A DNA stretch of 64,000 nucleotides from Streptomyces cyaneochromogenes (GTDB lineage: Bacteria > Actinomycetota > Actinomycetes > Streptomycetales > Streptomycetaceae), in contig NZ_CP034539.1 in the NCBI RefSeq assembly GCF_003963535.1, positions 7,750,001 to 7,814,000 on the forward strand, read 5' to 3'. Each line of letters opens with the position of its first letter. Within the stretch, counting starts at the first letter, position 1. Under the pieces are notes generated by a model that ran no database searches, was not told where the DNA came from, and saw only the letters and a list, made by a program, of their open reading frames with translations. The position numbers were made by a program, and so were the translations under genes. Shown here piece by piece: positions 8,492 to 17,066 of the stretch.

Positions 8492-9586
8492 GTGAGCCAT
8501 CGTGAACGCATGTCATCGTCCCATCCTGACCATGCGTCACTTCTGGCTGAACTCAGGAAAGTCAGGCTCACGGGGCTGGTCCGGCTGCGCGGGCGCGCAC
8601 TGCCGGCCCTGGAGGCGGCCGCGGAAGCGGTGACCGCGGGCGCGGCCCGGACTCCGGGCGCGGCTGTCGAGGCGCTGCTGCGGCTCGCCGTGTCGCACCT
8701 CGACGCGGGCACGCTGCGCACCGCCGCCGAGTACACCCTGGGCCTGGCGCAGGGAACCCGGGACTGGCCGGCGTCCTCGCGTCGCGACAGGGCGGCCTCG
8801 GTGTACGGCGTGAGTATTGAGCGCTTCCGTAAAGAACACGAGGTGATGGTCCTCGGCGAGGTCGCCGAGCACATCCTGCGGGTGGTGTCGCAGGAGAGCG
8901 GGGCGACCGGCGCCGCAGAGGACGAGTGGAGCGTCGGCACCCACCGGTCCGTGCAGGTCCGGGCCGGCGCTCGGCAGGTGGGGCTCACCGTCCATGTGCA
9001 CCCGGTGGACCTGTTGCGGGACGTGGACGTGGTCGTCTCCCCGGTCAACGTCCACCTCGCGCTGCCCGAGCCGTACAAGTCGTCGGTCGGCGCATCGCTT
9101 CGCCGGGCGGCCTCCGTGCGTGGCGTGACCGGGGACGTGGTGGACGACCCGCTCCACGACGAACTGCGCGACTGGGCTGCCCGGCACGGGACCGCGGGAC
9201 GCGCGGTGCTGCCCGGCACGGTGGCCGCCACCGGCTCGGGGGCCCTGGCCGGACAAGGTGTGCGGCGGATCTACCACGCCGCGATCGCCGTTCCCCGGGC
9301 GGGGACCAACGACTACGACGTGCTGTCGACCGACGTCACCCGGGCGGTGTCCCGGGCTCTCACGCTGCTGGCAGAGGAATCCGACCGGCACGATCCACCG
9401 CTGCGCTCGGTGTGCTTCCCGCTGCTCGGCTCGGGGCGCGGCGGGCTGCCGTATCAGGTCAGTCTGTCCGCGATATGGGCCGCCGTCGAGGCGGAGTTGG
9501 CGCGCGGAGCGTGCTGGGACGTCCACTTCGTGGTGCGCGCGCCCAAGGCAGCAGCGCTCGTCGAGCGCATCCCGGCCGGGATGTGA
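8492..9586 (+). CDS. Macro-domain protein with helical N-terminal region
   Basis: In this 364-residue protein, residues from about 175 to the end form a macro domain, the fold that binds ADP-ribose and related nucleotides. It has VVVSPVNVHL at the first strand and helix, a glycine-rich VAATGSGAL stretch, IYHAAIAVPR, and the phosphate-binding loop FPLLGSGRGGLPYQ. The N-terminal half is helical and includes VSIERFRKEHEVMVLGEVA, which may be a small interaction or HTH-like domain seen in other actinobacterial conflict proteins. The start is uncertain: GTG at 8492 gives the full frame, while ATG at 8510 is an alternative six codons in. It lies 40 bp after the RES gene in the same direction. Because RES enzymes release or transfer ADP-ribose, the macro protein may sense or erase that product (inference). 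Confidence 0.83.
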   Translation: MSHRERMSSSHPDHASLLAELRKVRLTGLVRLRGRALPALEAAAEAVTAGAARTPGAAVEALLRLAVSHLDAGTLRTAAEYTLGLAQGTRDWPASSRRDRAASVYGVSIERFRKEHEVMVLGEVAEHILRVVSQESGATGAAEDEWSVGTHRSVQVRAGARQVGLTVHVHPVDLLRDVDVVVSPVNVHLALPEPYKSSVGASLRRAASVRGVTGDVVDDPLHDELRDWAARHGTAGRAVLPGTVAATGSGALAGQGVRRIYHAAIAVPRAGTNDYDVLSTDVTRAVSRALTLLAEESDRHDPPLRSVCFPLLGSGRGGLPYQVSLSAIWAAVEAELARGACWDVHFVVRAPKAAALVERIPAGM

Positions 9587-9635
9587 CCGGTCCGCGACCG
9601 GTGTTCGCCCGGGTGACCCGGTGGAATGGAGGGAA

Positions 9636-9695
9636 GTCCCACCGCTCCGCATGAGGAGAAGCCAGGGGGGCTACGGGGATGCGGAGCGGTGGGAC
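9636..9695. terminator. Perfect 17-bp inverted repeat after macro gene
   Basis: GTCCCACCGCTCCGCAT (9636-9652) is repeated exactly as its reverse complement at 9679-9695, with a 26-base loop. It lies 49 bases after the macro-domain stop and about 315 bases before the next start, so a terminator for the CHAT-RES unit is the simplest reading. The stem is unusually long and perfect. Confidence 0.6.
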
Positions 9696-9840
9696 GGATG
9701 AGTGGGTCCATGGAGTGTGGCGCCTGCGGCCGGTCGTGGAGCCGGGCAGGTAGCAGATCGACCTGTGTAATCCGCTTCTCCGCGCCGCGAATTGCCGCCG
9801 GGAATCGGATTGTGGAGTTCCGGCAGGTGAAGTCGGCTGG

Positions 9841-9870
9841 ATTGTCAACGGACTGTCAACGGATTGTCGG
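9841..9870 (+). promoter_or_regulatory. Tandem ATTGTCAACGG-type repeats upstream of the GTPase cluster
   Basis: Two adjacent 11-base units, ATTGTCAACGG and ACTGTCAACGG, are followed by a degenerate third (ATTGTCGGCG). They lie about 140-170 bases before the first gene of the cluster, in a stretch less GC-rich than its surroundings, as promoters in this genome tend to be. The 13-mer TTGTCAACGGACT at 9842-9854 recurs exactly at 30233-30245 upstream of the HsdM-like gene, suggesting a shared regulator. The regulator is unknown. Confidence 0.45.
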
Positions 9871-10010
9871 CGATCTGTGGAAACCAGGAATTGATCATGC
9901 CGTCGTGTCATCGTGATGCCTCCCTGGAACGGGTGTTGCGTGAGGTGGTCGTCGACGACTGCCGGGGCGGGGCAGGACTCGGACCGAGACGGGGGGTCGG
10001 GGGAGTGGAG

Positions 10011-11945
10011 ATGACGGGGGCCTGTGGTCCGCAGGCTGCCTGCCCGGTGTGTGCGACCCCGGATCAGCGGAGCGACTTCTGCGCGGTGTGCGAATGGTGT
10101 CTCCAAAGCGACCTGGTACTGGGGGAGTTGACGGCCCGGGAGTTGAAGGACGCCGGAGACGCGCTCCTGGCGGCCGGACATGCCTGGGACGCCCGGGCGG
10201 CGGCGCTGTCGGCCCGGGGCCCGGAGAGCGCTCGTCGGGTCACGGAGGTGATCAGGGGAGGTCCGCCTCGCCGGGACGAGGAGAAGCCGCACGCGGCCGG
10301 TTCGGCCGACCTCGGGATTCCGTCCGGATACGGCGGTCTCCTCGACGAACTCCGCCACGGCACGCTCAGGGAATTGTCGTTCGTGGAATTCACGGCCGAC
10401 GGTCTTCACATGATCAGGGTCACCGTCGGGGAGGCCGGAATCCCGCTGCAGAACGACACAGAAAGCATCGCATGGCCTTTCGCCGTACCCGCGTTCGATT
10501 CCGATGAGGATGTACGCCGATTCCAGCTCGCGGGAGGAATAGGCACCCTGCCGCCCGTGGACCGTCGGGAATTCGACACCGCCGTTCTGGAATGGCTCAA
10601 AGCATCCCTGCCGGTTTCCGACCCCCCGCTCGTCCTGCTACGGCCTTCGCCCGGGTGGCAGCTGCTGGAGCGCGCGGCCGCCACAGCGCGGCAAGCCTGC
10701 GCCCCTCAGGCGGAACTGCACGCGGGCGGTGCGGATTCGGCGCACGGCACGTCGGCCCACCGTACGACCGCGGACGCGGTGCGGCGTCTCGTGCGAACCC
10801 TTCCGCTCCAGGCCGACCACACGCTGCTGCTGGCCCGGCTCGACCGGGAAACCGGCGCCGTGCACGCCGAAAGTCATGTGCTCTTTCCCGAGGGCTTCCG
10901 GCTCGGCCCCGGTGAGACCGAGACCGCCGAGGTCACCGTGTACGGCGGACCGGCCGACCGCGATGCCCTGTACCTTCCGGTGCTGGCCGGTGTGCCGGTC
11001 GCCGACGGGACCGGCGCGTCACCCGTGAGCACGCATCAGATCGAGGTCGGGGCACTGGAACCGGCGCGGCTGACCTTCGTACTGCGCGGGCCGGGGGAGG
11101 TGGACCTCGTCGCGCCGCCCGGTGCCCGCACGCTCGGGGATCCGACCGCCGCCGACGTGCCGAGTCTGATCCCCTCCCCGCTGCTGCGGATCGATCCGCA
11201 GCCGCGGCTGGAGCTGTACTTCACCGTCGAGCTCAGCGGCGCCGATCCGGCCGAGACCGAGGAACGCCTCACCTTCGTGCGGGACGTCGTAGACCTGCTG
11301 GGCCGGCGGGATCGCACCGGCGCCGCGATCCGCGTGGGAGCCGTCGGCCACTACGACCACACCGTCTACGAGAGCATCCGGGCCAAGGAAGGCATCCTGC
11401 TGCAGGCCCCCGTGTCCGCGCGGCCGCCCGCCGAGTTGGCGGCCGCCCTGGCGGGATGGGCGCCCGCCCGGCGGCGGCAGGACATGGTGTCGTCCCTGGA
11501 GGACGCGCTGCCAGAGGTGGCTCGGCTCATCACCGGGGACGCGCTGTGGGACGTGGGTGGCCGGCGGGCCTCCGAGGACCCGGGCGCCCCCTGCGTGCAC
11601 AGGGTGGTTCTGATCGTCGCCCGCCGTCCGCCCGCGCCGGCCCGCCAGCACGGCGTCGTCCCGGCCTGCTCGCAGGGCGTGAACTGGCAAACGGCCCTCG
11701 CCCGGCTGCGCTCCCACCGTTGCCGGGTGATGACCCGGGCGGACCCCGCAGCCGGGCCGCCCCCTGCGGACCGACCGGGCCGGGACGCCCGGCGCTACGC
11801 CGACGGGGTCTGGAGGGACCTCGGCGCCGACGGCGCCTTCCGGCCAGGCGTCGACTCGGCGGCAGCCGTGGCCCGCAGCCTCGCCCCGCCTTGGAGGGTG
11901 CAGGGCCCGAACTGCCCTCTCGCCTTCGCCGCCCCGCTCATGTGA
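10011..11945 (+). CDS. Zinc-ribbon protein with degenerate vWA-like C-terminal domain
   Basis: First gene of the GTPase cluster, 644 residues; no named family recognised with certainty. The N-terminus carries a short metal-binding motif, CPVCAT with CAVCEWC (about residues 10-32), likely a zinc ribbon. The middle is mixed strand and helix. In the last third, LYFTVELSG followed by a helix, then AIRVGAVGHYDHT, and later VVLIVARRPP with VNWQTALARL, follow the strand order of a von Willebrand A-type Rossmann fold but lack the DxSxS metal site, so it would be a non-metal-binding relative. I chose the ATG at 10011, just after a GGAG-containing stretch, because it starts directly before the cysteine motif; the open frame extends upstream but looks non-coding. 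Probably a structural or sensing subunit of the cluster. Confidence 0.6.
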   Translation: MTGACGPQAACPVCATPDQRSDFCAVCEWCLQSDLVLGELTARELKDAGDALLAAGHAWDARAAALSARGPESARRVTEVIRGGPPRRDEEKPHAAGSADLGIPSGYGGLLDELRHGTLRELSFVEFTADGLHMIRVTVGEAGIPLQNDTESIAWPFAVPAFDSDEDVRRFQLAGGIGTLPPVDRREFDTAVLEWLKASLPVSDPPLVLLRPSPGWQLLERAAATARQACAPQAELHAGGADSAHGTSAHRTTADAVRRLVRTLPLQADHTLLLARLDRETGAVHAESHVLFPEGFRLGPGETETAEVTVYGGPADRDALYLPVLAGVPVADGTGASPVSTHQIEVGALEPARLTFVLRGPGEVDLVAPPGARTLGDPTAADVPSLIPSPLLRIDPQPRLELYFTVELSGADPAETEERLTFVRDVVDLLGRRDRTGAAIRVGAVGHYDHTVYESIRAKEGILLQAPVSARPPAELAAALAGWAPARRRQDMVSSLEDALPEVARLITGDALWDVGGRRASEDPGAPCVHRVVLIVARRPPAPARQHGVVPACSQGVNWQTALARLRSHRCRVMTRADPAAGPPPADRPGRDARRYADGVWRDLGADGAFRPGVDSAAAVARSLAPPWRVQGPNCPLAFAAPLM

Positions 11946-11995
11946 CACCGCCCCGCGTCTCCGCCGCCCCAGCGTCCACGGTACGAGGAGAGTCC

Positions 11996-13168
11996 ATGTC
12001 TGACCTGTACGACCCGAACAAGAGGGAGTCCGACGGCCCTTCACCGGACCCCACGAGCACGTCGTCCGGGAGCGGCCTTCCGCCGGGCGCACCACCACCG
12101 ACGCCGCCCGTGAACGGTGCGGGCGATGCCCCGGACCCCGGGCCTGTGCCGGGGTTCGGGCTGGTACCGGATGCTGTGTCGTCCCGGGAGCCCACTCGCA
12201 TCTCGCCCGTCGGCCCGGACGAGGACCGTATAAGAGTCGGACTGTGGGGCGCACCCCGCTCGGGCAAGACGACCTATCTGACCGCCCTGCCGATCGCAGC
12301 GATGCAGTACCAGCGGCACAACGAGGGCAGCTGGCACATCACCGGCATGACGCCTGAGGCCAACGACTTCCTCGCCCGAGGCGTTGACCTGCTGACCAGG
12401 GAGCGGGCCTTCCCTCCGGCCAGCATGGGTGTCCAGGGAATGGCCTGGTCCGTCCAGGGGCCGGAGAAGAGGGAGAAACTCCGGACTCGGCGGCCCGACT
12501 TCGTGCTGGAGATCCAGGACGCGGCCGGTGAGGTGTTCCTGCACAATCATCCCCAGCAGGCCCAGCTCGTGGCCCATCTCGCGCGGTCCCAGGGGCTGAT
12601 CTATCTCTTCGACCCGATCGGTGACGCCGAGGAGGCCACCGGGAGCTTCACCTATCTCCAGGCGACTCTGACCCAGCTGACCGCGATGGTCCGGGACCGG
12701 GGTGAACTGGTCAAAGGCAGGCTTCCGCACCATGTGTCAGTCTGCATAGCCAAGTTCGACCATCCGGACGTCTTCCGGCCCGCGGTGGAGGCGGGCTGGG
12801 TCGTCCAGGACACGGTGGGCTCACAGCTTCCCCGCGTGCCCAGGGACCGGAGCGAGAAGTACTTCCAGTGGATGTGCGAGGAATTCCGAGGCTCCAACGC
12901 CCGCTTGGTGCGTGACGCCCTGTACTCCCACTTCGACCCCGATCGCATCTCCTACTACGCGACCTCCTCCGTCGGCTTCCGGCTGAACCCGCAGCACGTG
13001 TTCGACCTCGAGGACTACGTCCAGCCGGTCGCGGTGGACGGGACACCGCGCATCCGCACCTCCCCCGTGCCGATCAACGCCCTGGAGCCGCTGATCGACC
13101 TGGAGAGCCGCATTCACCAGGACCGCGGCCGCGGCCGGGGCGGGTGGCTCGGGGGGAAGCGGCGGTGA
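11996..13168 (+). CDS. GTPase of a GTPase-associated conflict system (double-GTPase-like)
   Basis: This 390-residue protein starts with a Pro/Gly-rich, probably disordered segment (residues 1-75), then a P-loop GTPase-like domain. The Walker A is WGAPRSGKTTYL (about 83-94), a Walker B/G3-like strand lies in VLEIQDAAGE (about 172-181), and the IYLFDPIGD strand is followed by CIAKFDHPDV, at the place where G4 (NKxD) would lie. The sequence resembles the Pfam double-GTPase/GTPase-associated-system proteins that occur beside GAP1 proteins, and the next gene is such a protein. The ATG at 11996 has GAGGAG at 11985-11990. Its stop overlaps the following gene's start. It probably acts as the nucleotide switch that transmits a signal within the complex. 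The NTPase call is firm, the subfamily moderate. Confidence 0.75.
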   Translation: MSDLYDPNKRESDGPSPDPTSTSSGSGLPPGAPPPTPPVNGAGDAPDPGPVPGFGLVPDAVSSREPTRISPVGPDEDRIRVGLWGAPRSGKTTYLTALPIAAMQYQRHNEGSWHITGMTPEANDFLARGVDLLTRERAFPPASMGVQGMAWSVQGPEKREKLRTRRPDFVLEIQDAAGEVFLHNHPQQAQLVAHLARSQGLIYLFDPIGDAEEATGSFTYLQATLTQLTAMVRDRGELVKGRLPHHVSVCIAKFDHPDVFRPAVEAGWVVQDTVGSQLPRVPRDRSEKYFQWMCEEFRGSNARLVRDALYSHFDPDRISYYATSSVGFRLNPQHVFDLEDYVQPVAVDGTPRIRTSPVPINALEPLIDLESRIHQDRGRGRGGWLGGKRR

Positions 13169-15666
13169 ACGAGGGCCTCGGAGAGGAACGAGTGACCGCC
13201 CACTGGGCGGTGCTGGGCAAGCATCCGGGGCAGACCATGGGCTACGAGGTGCTGCGGAGCAGCCTTCCCGGCGACCGGGCCGGCACCTACCTCTGGAAGG
13301 CCTCCGCCACCGGCGCTCCCGGCGGCCGCGACCCGGAGGGCGAACTGCCGTGGCGGGTGTTCCTCGGCAGAACGGACACGGATCCGGAACCCGTCTGCGC
13401 CTGCGTGGAGACCACGTGGGACGGGTCGACCGACGGCACCGGCGCCCCCAGTTACACCTGGAGGCTGACCCTGCTGGATTGGGCGGAAGCGGGCCGGGCC
13501 GCCCTGACCTGGTCCGGCATCGACCGTGCGCTGCTGTCGGAGCCGCCGCCCCTGCCCGATGACGCGGTCCCGATGACTGTTGCCGTGCCGCGCACGCCTC
13601 CCACTGAACTCGCCGGACTGGTCGACCGGTTGGGCTTCGAGTGGGCGGCCGGCGTGGCGGCGCTGCTGCTGGACGAACGTCAGGTGGCGATCACGCCGGG
13701 ACCGGGCGAGGTGCTGCCCGGAGTCTCCGACCGCGTCCGTGTACTCGACGCGGTCTGCTCTCTCCTGCCGTACGGGTACCGGTCCTGGCTCAGCGCGGCG
13801 ACCTGGACCGGCCAGGCGCAGCACGACCTGAGGTTGTTCTTCGCACCCGCGGCAAGGACGGGCCAGATCGCGGCCGTGCTCGGCGGCGGCCCGCCGGACG
13901 AGCCGCGGGACGAGGCCGCCCGGACCTATCTGCACAGGCTCCGCAGGCTGCGGGCGAAGACCGGCGACACCACCGAGATCGTGGAGTATCTGCTGACAGT
14001 CTCGGAACCGGCCACGGCCCCACGCCCCGGTGCGGCGCTCCGGGTCCTGCGCGAGGCCGACCTGCTGGACACGGTGGTCGAGGAGATCCGGTCCGGCGCA
14101 GGCGAGGCCGAGGACGTCGGGAGGGTCCTGGACCGTTATCCGGCCGCATCCCTGGACGACCGTCGGCTGGCCGTGCTGACCTTCTTCCTGGTCCGGAGCG
14201 CGCGCCAGGGCGACCGGGGCGCCGGGAGCCTGCTGGCGGCGCACTGGACCGAGCGCACCGGATCCCTGCTCGTCCGCGAGGCCCTGGCTGCCGGAACTCC
14301 TGCCGAGTCCTTCGAACGGGCCAAGCGGTATCTGGGCGTCATCCACGACGCGGTCGAGGCGCACCGCGGCGGCAGCTTCGACGAACTCTTCAACGCCCTG
14401 GTCGGGGCCCCGGAACCGACGCGCGAGTGGACCGGTGCGCTCATCTACATGGCCGAGGCCGAGTGGAAGCGCAGCACATACGACGCCGACCGCCTCCTCG
14501 TGCGCGAGTCCGCCGTAGGGAAGACCTGGCTCAAGTACCTGCTGACGCACGAGGACCGCAGCCTGCAACCGCTCCGCCGCCTGGTGCGGCGGGCGCGGGA
14601 GGACATGTCCGTCGACGCCACCCCCGGTTGGCTGCGCTTCGCGGCCGTCCTGCTGGGCGACTCCCCGGCCTCTGCTACCTCGACGGATGCCACCGACTTC
14701 GCCGAGTCCGTCAAGGGAGGCTGGCGGGCCACTCTGGAGATCGCCCGGCTGCAGAGGCGGCCGGAGGTGCTCGGTCTGATGTGGAGTGGGCTGTGGAGGG
14801 CCGCCCGCGCAGACCGAGGGCTGGGGGAAGCTGTGGAGCGGCTGGTCCCTGTCGCGCAGACGCAGACCTCCGCGGGCGTGGCAGCCGACGCCGACCTCTT
14901 CTGCACGGCTGTCCGGGCCGGAGCCCGGCCGGGGATGCCCCGGCTGGAGCGGCTCACCGAGGAGGGGGAGCTGCGGGACTACGCGTCTGCTCTGGCCGGC
15001 AGGATCAAATCCGACGGAGAACTCCGGAGGCTGGCGGTCGAGGCACTTCTCGAAGGGGAGTTGGGCCGGAGCGCATGGCGACAGGTGATCGAGCAGCTGA
15101 GCCTGGAAGTGCCGGACGAGTTCCTGCGTGAGCTCCTTGACGAACTGTACGGGCGGCTCACCGGACGGGGCCGTCCCCTCAACGATCTCGACGTACCCGA
15201 CTGGCTCATGGAGGAGCTGGAGAAGGCGGGACGGTACGAACTGGGATGGCGGGGGCCGGTCCGTGCCTTCCGGAAGGCAGTGCAGGACCGGGCGTCGGAA
15301 GGGGACTTGGCCCGGATCATTCTGCAATCCCGTGGGCCGACAGGACTCCCCGCACCGTTGCTGGACGCGATCGCCGTTTGGACGCTCGAGAAGGGACCGC
15401 ACAACCTGGAGCAGGTCACCCTGAGGATGGACAGCCAGGCGAAGGGCTGGCCAGGACTGGGGCTGTACGCGGCCTTCGCACGCGGGGACAGATACGCAGA
15501 AGTGCGTGATCTGGTGGTGCAGTACATCGAGGCCCGGCAGGACCGGGACGGATGGATCCTGGCGGAAGTGCGGCGCCGGCCGGAAGCATCGGGCGAGGCG
15601 TCCGGGGCCGGGACGGAGCGCCGGGGTGTCTTCAGCAAGATACTCAGGCGGGGGGCATCCGGATGA
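13165..15666 (+). CDS. GTPase-associated protein 1 (GAP1-N2/M/C type)
   Basis: The 833-residue product opens with a domain (about 10-150) including HWAVLGKHPGQTMGYEVLRS, and a middle block with LLPYGYRSWLSAATW and a paired LRLFFAP strand. A long all-helical C-terminal half follows. This organisation matches what I know of GTPase-associated protein 1 (domains GAP1-N2, GAP1-M and GAP1-C), which always travels with a dedicated GTPase, as here. Two starts are plausible: GTG 13165, which overlaps the GTPase stop (GTGA), and GTG 13192, preceded by GGAGAGGA at 13180-13187. I list the first. The gene ends in an ATGA overlap with the Hsp70-like gene. Likely role: scaffold or effector that reads the GTPase state. 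No enzymatic motif is visible. Confidence 0.72.
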   Translation: MNEGLGEERVTAHWAVLGKHPGQTMGYEVLRSSLPGDRAGTYLWKASATGAPGGRDPEGELPWRVFLGRTDTDPEPVCACVETTWDGSTDGTGAPSYTWRLTLLDWAEAGRAALTWSGIDRALLSEPPPLPDDAVPMTVAVPRTPPTELAGLVDRLGFEWAAGVAALLLDERQVAITPGPGEVLPGVSDRVRVLDAVCSLLPYGYRSWLSAATWTGQAQHDLRLFFAPAARTGQIAAVLGGGPPDEPRDEAARTYLHRLRRLRAKTGDTTEIVEYLLTVSEPATAPRPGAALRVLREADLLDTVVEEIRSGAGEAEDVGRVLDRYPAASLDDRRLAVLTFFLVRSARQGDRGAGSLLAAHWTERTGSLLVREALAAGTPAESFERAKRYLGVIHDAVEAHRGGSFDELFNALVGAPEPTREWTGALIYMAEAEWKRSTYDADRLLVRESAVGKTWLKYLLTHEDRSLQPLRRLVRRAREDMSVDATPGWLRFAAVLLGDSPASATSTDATDFAESVKGGWRATLEIARLQRRPEVLGLMWSGLWRAARADRGLGEAVERLVPVAQTQTSAGVAADADLFCTAVRAGARPGMPRLERLTEEGELRDYASALAGRIKSDGELRRLAVEALLEGELGRSAWRQVIEQLSLEVPDEFLRELLDELYGRLTGRGRPLNDLDVPDWLMEELEKAGRYELGWRGPVRAFRKAVQDRASEGDLARIILQSRGPTGLPAPLLDAIAVWTLEKGPHNLEQVTLRMDSQAKGWPGLGLYAAFARGDRYAEVRDLVVQYIEARQDRDGWILAEVRRRPEASGEASGAGTERRGVFSKILRRGASG

Positions 15667-17066
15667 AGACTCCGCCCGCGTCCACCATCGCCATCGACCC
15701 CGGCACCCGCTTCCTCCGCATCGCCCGGACCCGCGCGGACGGGACACCGGCGTTGGTGGACCTGCCCGGGACGGTGCCCGGAGAAGGGCTGCCCACCCCT
15801 GCCGAGATCCGCGGCGACCGCGAGGCGGCGCTGAGTTTGGCGTACACCACGTACCGCGAACACTGCGGTATACCCGGCCAGTTGGTGCTGGTCGTCCCGC
15901 CGGGGGAACGGACCGTACCGCCCGGGGACGGCCGGATGCCGCCGCCCCGGCTGCTGGACACCCCGCACGCGGTGCTGGCCCTGCTCCGGCATGCGGGCAC
16001 CCCGATCGCGCGCCGCCTTTTCATGTGCGACCTGGGCGCCTCGGCGGCCGGGGTCACGGAGTGCGCCGACGTAGGCGGGGCCATCGCCATGGTCCCGGCC
16101 GAACCGTCCCCACCCGCCGACGGCGGCTACGGCGCCGCTGCCGACAATGTCGTGCTGGAGGGGGTCGGATTGTCGGCCGACGACACCGGCGTGCTGCTGG
16201 AACTCGGCGAGGCCAGGGCGCACAACGCCCGGCGCATCGAGGTCGCTCTCGACCGGATGGCGTCCCACCCCGACCGGGCCGACCGGTTCGCGGACACGGT
16301 GCTCTTCGGCGTGGCCGGCCAGGAGATCACCGCGGGCCTGGTGCATCAGTCGCTGGGCCGGCTCACGGACGGCCTCGACAAGGCCCTGGCCGGTCTGCCG
16401 GGAGTCTCCGCCAACCGCCCGGACCCGTTCCGCACACCGGTGATCGTGGTGGGGGGTGCGGCCCGGTTCGGGGCGCTCCTACGGCATCTGACCGGTCGTC
16501 TGGGACGGCCGGTCCCGCTGCCCGACGGGACGGACCCAGCACTGGCCGCGGTGTTCGGGGCCGCCCTGGTCGCCGGTGAACACGTCGAGCCTGCCGACCG
16601 CTATCCGCATGCCGTGTCCGTGCGCGTGCACCGGACCGCGGCGGGTCGGCCCCGAGACGAAGAACTCCTGATCAGTCCTCCCGGCACGCTGGAGCCGGGA
16701 GGAGCCACCGTGTTCGCCGAGGCCGACGGGGAACGGCTGCGGGTCCGGACCGGCCCCGCCGACGGGACCGGCGGCCGCGATGTCCGGATCCTGGTCCGTG
16801 CGGCCGGGACCGGCACCGCCGCCCCGGTCGGCGTGGTCACCATCCCTCCGGCCGGCGACGGTGCGCGCTTCCACGTCGGCGTCCGCCTCGCCACCGACGG
16901 GACGGCCCGCCTCGTCCTGCAACCGTTCGACCATGGCCGGTCCGACACGCACCAGGCCGGGAACCGGCGGCCCGAGCAGCCCCCGCCCGCGGAGTTCCCG
17001 CTGGGCGTCCTGCCGGCCGATCTCCAGCCCGACCCCCCGCCCGACACTCAGGGAGCCCGCACGTGA
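15663..17066 (+). CDS. Hsp70/actin-like ATPase
   Basis: A 467-residue protein with an actin-fold nucleotide-binding domain. The phosphate-1 loop is at the extreme N-terminus (IAIDPGTRFLRI), the phosphate-2 strand at MCDLGASAAGV, and the adenosine motif at VIVVGGAARFGALL, followed by DPALAAVFGAALVAGE as in DnaK relatives. The C-terminal 120 residues are beta-rich and may be a reduced substrate-binding domain. It diverges strongly from housekeeping DnaK, for example lacking the GTTNS loop. It is coupled to GAP1 (ATGA) and to the downstream vWA gene (GTGA). Within conflict clusters such ATPases are thought to act as chaperones or conformational switches for the other subunits; here that is inferred from context. 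Confidence 0.78.
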   Translation: MKTPPASTIAIDPGTRFLRIARTRADGTPALVDLPGTVPGEGLPTPAEIRGDREAALSLAYTTYREHCGIPGQLVLVVPPGERTVPPGDGRMPPPRLLDTPHAVLALLRHAGTPIARRLFMCDLGASAAGVTECADVGGAIAMVPAEPSPPADGGYGAAADNVVLEGVGLSADDTGVLLELGEARAHNARRIEVALDRMASHPDRADRFADTVLFGVAGQEITAGLVHQSLGRLTDGLDKALAGLPGVSANRPDPFRTPVIVVGGAARFGALLRHLTGRLGRPVPLPDGTDPALAAVFGAALVAGEHVEPADRYPHAVSVRVHRTAAGRPRDEELLISPPGTLEPGGATVFAEADGERLRVRTGPADGTGGRDVRILVRAAGTGTAAPVGVVTIPPAGDGARFHVGVRLATDGTARLVLQPFDHGRSDTHQAGNRRPEQPPPAEFPLGVLPADLQPDPPPDTQGART

